From: Lishizhenia sp033720595
Lineage (GTDB): Bacteria; Bacteroidota; Bacteroidia; Flavobacteriales_D; Crocinitomicaceae
DNA length: 17,022 nucleotides
NCBI RefSeq assembly: GCF_033720595.1
Contig: NZ_JAWWCF010000050.1
Location: 1 to 17,022, forward strand
Direction of reading: 5' to 3'
The position numbers and the translations under genes were made by a program. The notes under the pieces are model-generated. The model made no database searches. It was not told the DNA's origin and saw only the letters and a program-made list of their open reading frames with translations. Shown here piece after piece: positions 15,366-17,022 of the stretch. Every line of letters starts with the position of its first letter. Positions within the stretch are counted from its first letter, which is position 1.

Positions 15366-17022
15366 TTAGTTGTTTAAAATATCGTTTAAGTACAAACTCA
15401 AAATTGTTTTACTTGGTCGAGCATTAAATGAATAGGAACTCTGTTTAACTATTCCACCAGAATGCAAATCAAAAACAACGATATCGTAACGCACCTTGTG
15501 CATCTTTGTAAGTTCCACAGCTATGTGCGGCGGTAAAATGATAAATAAGGTATAAAATGATAGGTAAACGTAGTTTGGATTTAAGGTTAAATGTTTGTCA
15601 TCCACCAGTAAAGAAAACACAAAGTAATCACTATTATATTCCCTTGAGATTTCTTCAAATTCATCCATATCTGGATTTACGTAATAGGTAGAACCCAAAT
15701 CTAAATAACTGTAGAAATAACGTTCAAGCGCGGCTCTCGCATTATACCCTTCAGTACCTACTTGAGCCAAATTGTGTTTATTTAAATTTACAATAGCATT
15801 TTGCTTACCGTGTACATAAGGATATTCATCATAAACCTCGTGCATTTTTCTACTCAGCTTTAAAGTTTTGTTGTATTGAACAACTCCAAAGTTCTTTCTA
15901 ATCGCAACGGGCTCAACAAAGATCAACTTCTCTTCACTTAAATCTAAGGTCGGTTGCGCTTCTATGTAAGATACATATTGTCTTTGCTTTAAACGATTTA
16001 AAGAATCCTCTAAATCTTCTTGCGCCAACAATTCCTCCTCGTAACTTTTGAATGTCTCCAAGTAATCTTCATTTTTAGCAATATCTGAAAGCGCATATAA
16101 AAGATATTCTGAGCTATCCACTTTATCTGATGCTGAAATGATACCATCATCTACATAGCTCTTTTTTATCTTTATTTTATCGTACTTAGAAAGTTGGTCC
16201 CATTTCTCAGGCGTATAACCGTATTTATTTTTATCGTCTGTATTATTTATTCCAGTAACTGTATCTTTTTGCGCATTGAGTGCTTCAATTTCGGCTACGG
16301 TTTCCTCTAAAGTTTTTGCATAAAACTTGGTCAAATCCAGGTCTTCCAAAATCATTAAGTGCAATAAAGTATTTTCCATTTTCTCAAACATTTTATCATT
16401 TGGAAAATGTTCTTTTAAGTCCAACACATTTCTCAAAGCATAAACCACAAAATCATCATCAGATAATTGATCAAAGAAGTAGTTTACTCCAGCAATCTTT
16501 CCTTCCAAATCATCGGGATCTGTAAACACATCGCTGTTTGAACCTTCTACGGCGTAAACTGCAGCATTTGTCCAAGCCAATGCTTTAGAGCGCATCAAGT
16601 GTTTATTGTTTGGGTATTGCTTCTCTAGAATTGCAATTTCATACAAACAGTTGGCATAATCTTTTGAATAAAGCCAATTTTGCACACGTTCAAAACGCGC
16701 AATACTTCTAATACCTTTAAACCTTTCTTGTCCTAATAGGTATTGGTCGGTTCCTTTAAATTCACTCAGCTCTTCCTCGTAAAGTTTCAGGGCAAACGCT
16801 TTTCTATTTTTTATGTTAGGATGAGAACTTTTCGAATCGTCGTAATCTTCAGTAAAATCAATTGCCTTTTCCTCAAGCTGCAAATAATCAGCCGGAATGT
16901 GTGCCAGATCACCCACCAAAAATTCTTTACCAATACTTACTTCATCTATGGGTAAGTGAGAATACATTAAGATATCAAAAACTTGTTCTATATCCTCAAT
17001 GCTATATCCCGCCTCTAGATAC
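15366..17022 (-). CDS. M48-like protein of cassette 3, partial (5' end beyond window)
   Basis: This is the C-terminal part of a third paralogue. The frame stays open to the right edge (first full codon TAT at 17019-17021, reading YLEAGYSIEDIEQVFDILMY), aligning with LFLKAGY...YDMLYY in the 742-aa protein, so the ATG at 16965-16967 is an internal Met and not the start. Visible are the downstream HP motif (SSHPNIKNRK, intact as in protease 2), the TPR-like RFERVQNWLYSKDYANCLYEI, the linker YGYTPEKWDQLSKYDKIK, a VNPD motif and the C-terminal domain with VVFDLHSGGIV and the end YLNDILNN. The zinc-binding HExxH and ExxAD would lie about 10 to 50 residues to the right of the edge, so catalytic competence cannot be judged here. 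Confidence 0.85.
   Translation of the reverse strand, partial: YLEAGYSIEDIEQVFDILMYSHLPIDEVSIGKEFLVGDLAHIPADYLQLEEKAIDFTEDYDDSKSSHPNIKNRKAFALKLYEEELSEFKGTDQYLLGQERFKGIRSIARFERVQNWLYSKDYANCLYEIAILEKQYPNNKHLMRSKALAWTNAAVYAVEGSNSDVFTDPDDLEGKIAGVNYFFDQLSDDDFVVYALRNVLDLKEHFPNDKMFEKMENTLLHLMILEDLDLTKFYAKTLEETVAEIEALNAQKDTVTGINNTDDKNKYGYTPEKWDQLSKYDKIKIKKSYVDDGIISASDKVDSSEYLLYALSDIAKNEDYLETFKSYEEELLAQEDLEDSLNRLKQRQYVSYIEAQPTLDLSEEKLIFVEPVAIRKNFGVVQYNKTLKLSRKMHEVYDEYPYVHGKQNAIVNLNKHNLAQVGTEGYNARAALERYFYSYLDLGSTYYVNPDMDEFEEISREYNSDYFVFSLLVDDKHLTLNPNYVYLSFYTLFIILPPHIAVELTKMHKVRYDIVVFDLHSGGIVKQSSYSFNARPSKTILSLYLNDILNN

Larger units (their letters stand above)
8428..17022 (-). other. Array of three tandem protease-barrel cassettes, probable single operon
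   Basis: Six minus-strand genes alternate large M48-like protein and small barrel-like protein. Gaps in transcription order are 3, 44, 3, 15 and 3 bases, and the only terminator is the shared one at 8384-8414. Within each cassette the protease-to-barrel gap is always 3 bases, so the pair and not the single gene is the duplicated unit. The copies are recognisable at the protein level but strongly diverged, with no long nucleotide repeats seen, which indicates old duplication. The promoter lies beyond the right edge. Confidence 0.8.

Noticed and set aside
16965..16967. ATG as the start of the third protease, making a 533-aa protein
   Set aside because: The frame continues upstream to the window edge with residues that align to the paralogues (YLEAGY...FDILMY), so this Met is internal.
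1..17022. CRISPR arrays, tRNA or rRNA genes, transposases or integrases
   Set aside because: Read on both strands; no regular spaced repeats, no tRNA-like cloverleaf or rRNA sequence recognised, and no mobile-element protein motifs were seen.

Overview
The window looks like chromosome of a marine-type Bacteroidota bacterium, probably Flavobacteriia/Flavobacteriales. The support is low GC; promoters of the Bacteroidota type (TATCTTTG at -7, once with an upstream TTTG 20 bases away); few Shine-Dalgarno sequences; a YidC with a large periplasmic domain and a Lys-rich tail; an HU-CCDC81/SPOR fusion protein; and a PlsC-like/OlsB-like acyltransferase pair like those that make Bacteroidota amino-acid lipids. 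No genus can be named from the sequence alone.

Left part, plus strand. After a GC-rich edge (1-93, possibly the tail of a gene) come pyrG (CTP synthase) and yidC (membrane insertase), 9 bases apart behind one promoter, closed by a rho-independent terminator at 3968-3997. The gap from 3998 to 4467 is not empty. A consensus promoter (4127-4158) is followed by about 255 nt with no ATG and several strong hairpins, one set arranged as an H-type pseudoknot, ending in a 13-bp terminator stem. This is either a stand-alone small RNA or a structured, attenuated leader for the next operon.

Middle part, plus strand, 4468-8384. Four tightly packed genes: a metallo-beta-lactamase-fold hydrolase, an HU/CCDC81-TM-SPOR envelope protein, a PlsC-like acyltransferase and an OlsB-like GNAT acyltransferase (the last two overlap by 11 bases). 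The acyltransferase pair probably builds N-acyl(oxyacyl) amino-acid lipids (glycine, ornithine or serine-glycine type). The operon ends in a bidirectional terminator (8384-8414) shared with the convergent right half.

Right part, minus strand, 8428-17022. One continuous co-directional array holds three copies of the same two-gene cassette: a large secreted M48-type metallopeptidase-like protein (about 735-740 aa) followed, always after exactly 3 bases, by a small secreted protein of 264-272 aa that looks like an outer-membrane beta-barrel and ends in Phe. Transcription runs right to left: protease 3 (its 5' part lies beyond the window), barrel 3, protease 2, barrel 2, protease 1, barrel 1. Protease 2 has an intact zinc site (HEVSH plus downstream ExxAD). 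Protease 1 has lost all three zinc ligands (VEIAR and ILDAD) and a downstream His-Pro motif but keeps the rest of its architecture, so it is a clear pseudoprotease. All three share a TPR-like middle, a linker motif (YGY-S/T-x-x-x-W followed by KIK) and a C-terminal domain ending in L-Y-x-N-D-x-x-x-N. I recognise no named system here. A paralogous protease/pseudoprotease array, each member coupled to its own barrel, is the most interesting part of the window.
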